NCBI GenBank assembly: GCA_031275915.1 | Contig: JAISOC010000093.1 | Coordinates: 1-5,749 of the forward strand | DNA: 5,749 bases | Source of the DNA: Holosporales bacterium | GTDB lineage: Bacteria; Pseudomonadota; Alphaproteobacteria; RUG11792 | Reading direction: 5' to 3' | Part shown: one piece after another, positions 5,519 through 5,749 of the stretch | Position numbering within the stretch: position 1 is the first letter of the stretch | Layout: every line of letters begins with the position of its first letter | The notes under the pieces: model-generated | The model's database searches: none | Seen by the model: only the letters and a program-made list of their open reading frames with translations | What the model was told of the DNA's origin: nothing | Position numbers and translations under genes: made by a program

Positions 5519-5749
5519 TTATGGAAGAGCAAGTTGTTTAAAATTCAAATCAATGTTTTTTCCCCACACTGACACTATAGCTGTTGCAATAAAAATGCTG
5601 GGGACAAGTGGGATTGTTTTTCGTCTTAAGATTAGTGAGGTTATTATTCCAAAAACTCCACAGAGAGCTATGAACAATGGCCAAGTGTTATCATCAACAA
5701 GAAAAGTGCTTCCAAACACGATGGCATAATCTGCCTTTCCGAAAACTTT
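5519..5749 (-). CDS. C-terminal end of A24-family prepilin-type peptidase (partial)
   Basis: The frame is open from the window edge to a TAA at 5521-5519 and gives 76 residues beginning KVFGKADYAIVFGSTF. The order of features fits the last part of an aspartic prepilin leader peptidase: a GxGD-like motif (GKAD), an alternating glycine/hydrophobic segment, a membrane helix WPLFIALCGVFGIITSLIL, a short basic loop RRKT, IPLVPSIFIATAI as the 'iPfgPfLa' motif, and a final helix. Such enzymes sit in the inner membrane and process type IV pilin-like precursors; some alphaproteobacterial members serve competence or Tad-type systems. The second motif glycine is Ala here, while the catalytic Asp is kept. 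The N-terminal part with the first catalytic Asp is outside the window, so I give no symbol. A GTG at 5719 is internal to the family domain and is not the real start. Confidence 0.75.
   Translation of the reverse strand, partial: KVFGKADYAIVFGSTFLVDDNTWPLFIALCGVFGIITSLILRRKTIPLVPSIFIATAIVSVWGKNIDLNFKQLALP

Overview
The window looks like a piece of an AT-rich alphaproteobacterial chromosome, probably from a host-associated lineage. The lytic transglycosylase at 4017-4520 matches, from memory, a layout common in alphaproteobacteria. The AT-richness and the split-up secretion genes resemble obligate or facultative intracellular groups such as Holosporales or Rickettsiales relatives. That placement is an inference; the sequence carries no rRNA or other direct taxonomic marker.

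Layout. Positions 1-104 hold the last 33 codons of an upstream gene, most likely ftsY. After a spacer of about 145 bases, three genes run tightly on the + strand. They are tssB (249-821) and tssC (824-2290), the two subunits of the type VI secretion (T6SS) contractile sheath, then an exported HtrA/DegP-like protein with a PDZ domain (2297-3454). Gaps are 2 and 6 bases, so this is probably one transcript. No hcp, tssE, tssF, tssG, clpV or membrane-complex gene follows, so the rest of the secretion system must be elsewhere.

Positions 3455-4016 hold no recognisable gene. This stretch is richer in G+C than the HtrA-like gene, carries several inverted repeats, and ends in a good sigma70-type promoter for a small exported lytic transglycosylase (4017-4520). 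That gene converges on, and overlaps by 18 bases, a minus-strand pair: rluD (23S rRNA pseudouridine synthase, 4503-5474) and, upstream of it, the C-terminal end of an A24-family prepilin-type peptidase (5519 to beyond 5749).

Most notable observation. The HtrA-like protein keeps the chymotrypsin-type fold signatures and the PDZ domain, but all three catalytic positions appear replaced (His to Asp106, Asp to Asn150, Ser to Ala249). It therefore looks like a dedicated exported pseudoprotease encoded directly behind the T6SS sheath genes. A working idea, not shown by the sequence, is that it is a periplasmic binding or scaffold protein for the secretion apparatus, and that the nearby transglycosylase may help open the cell wall.
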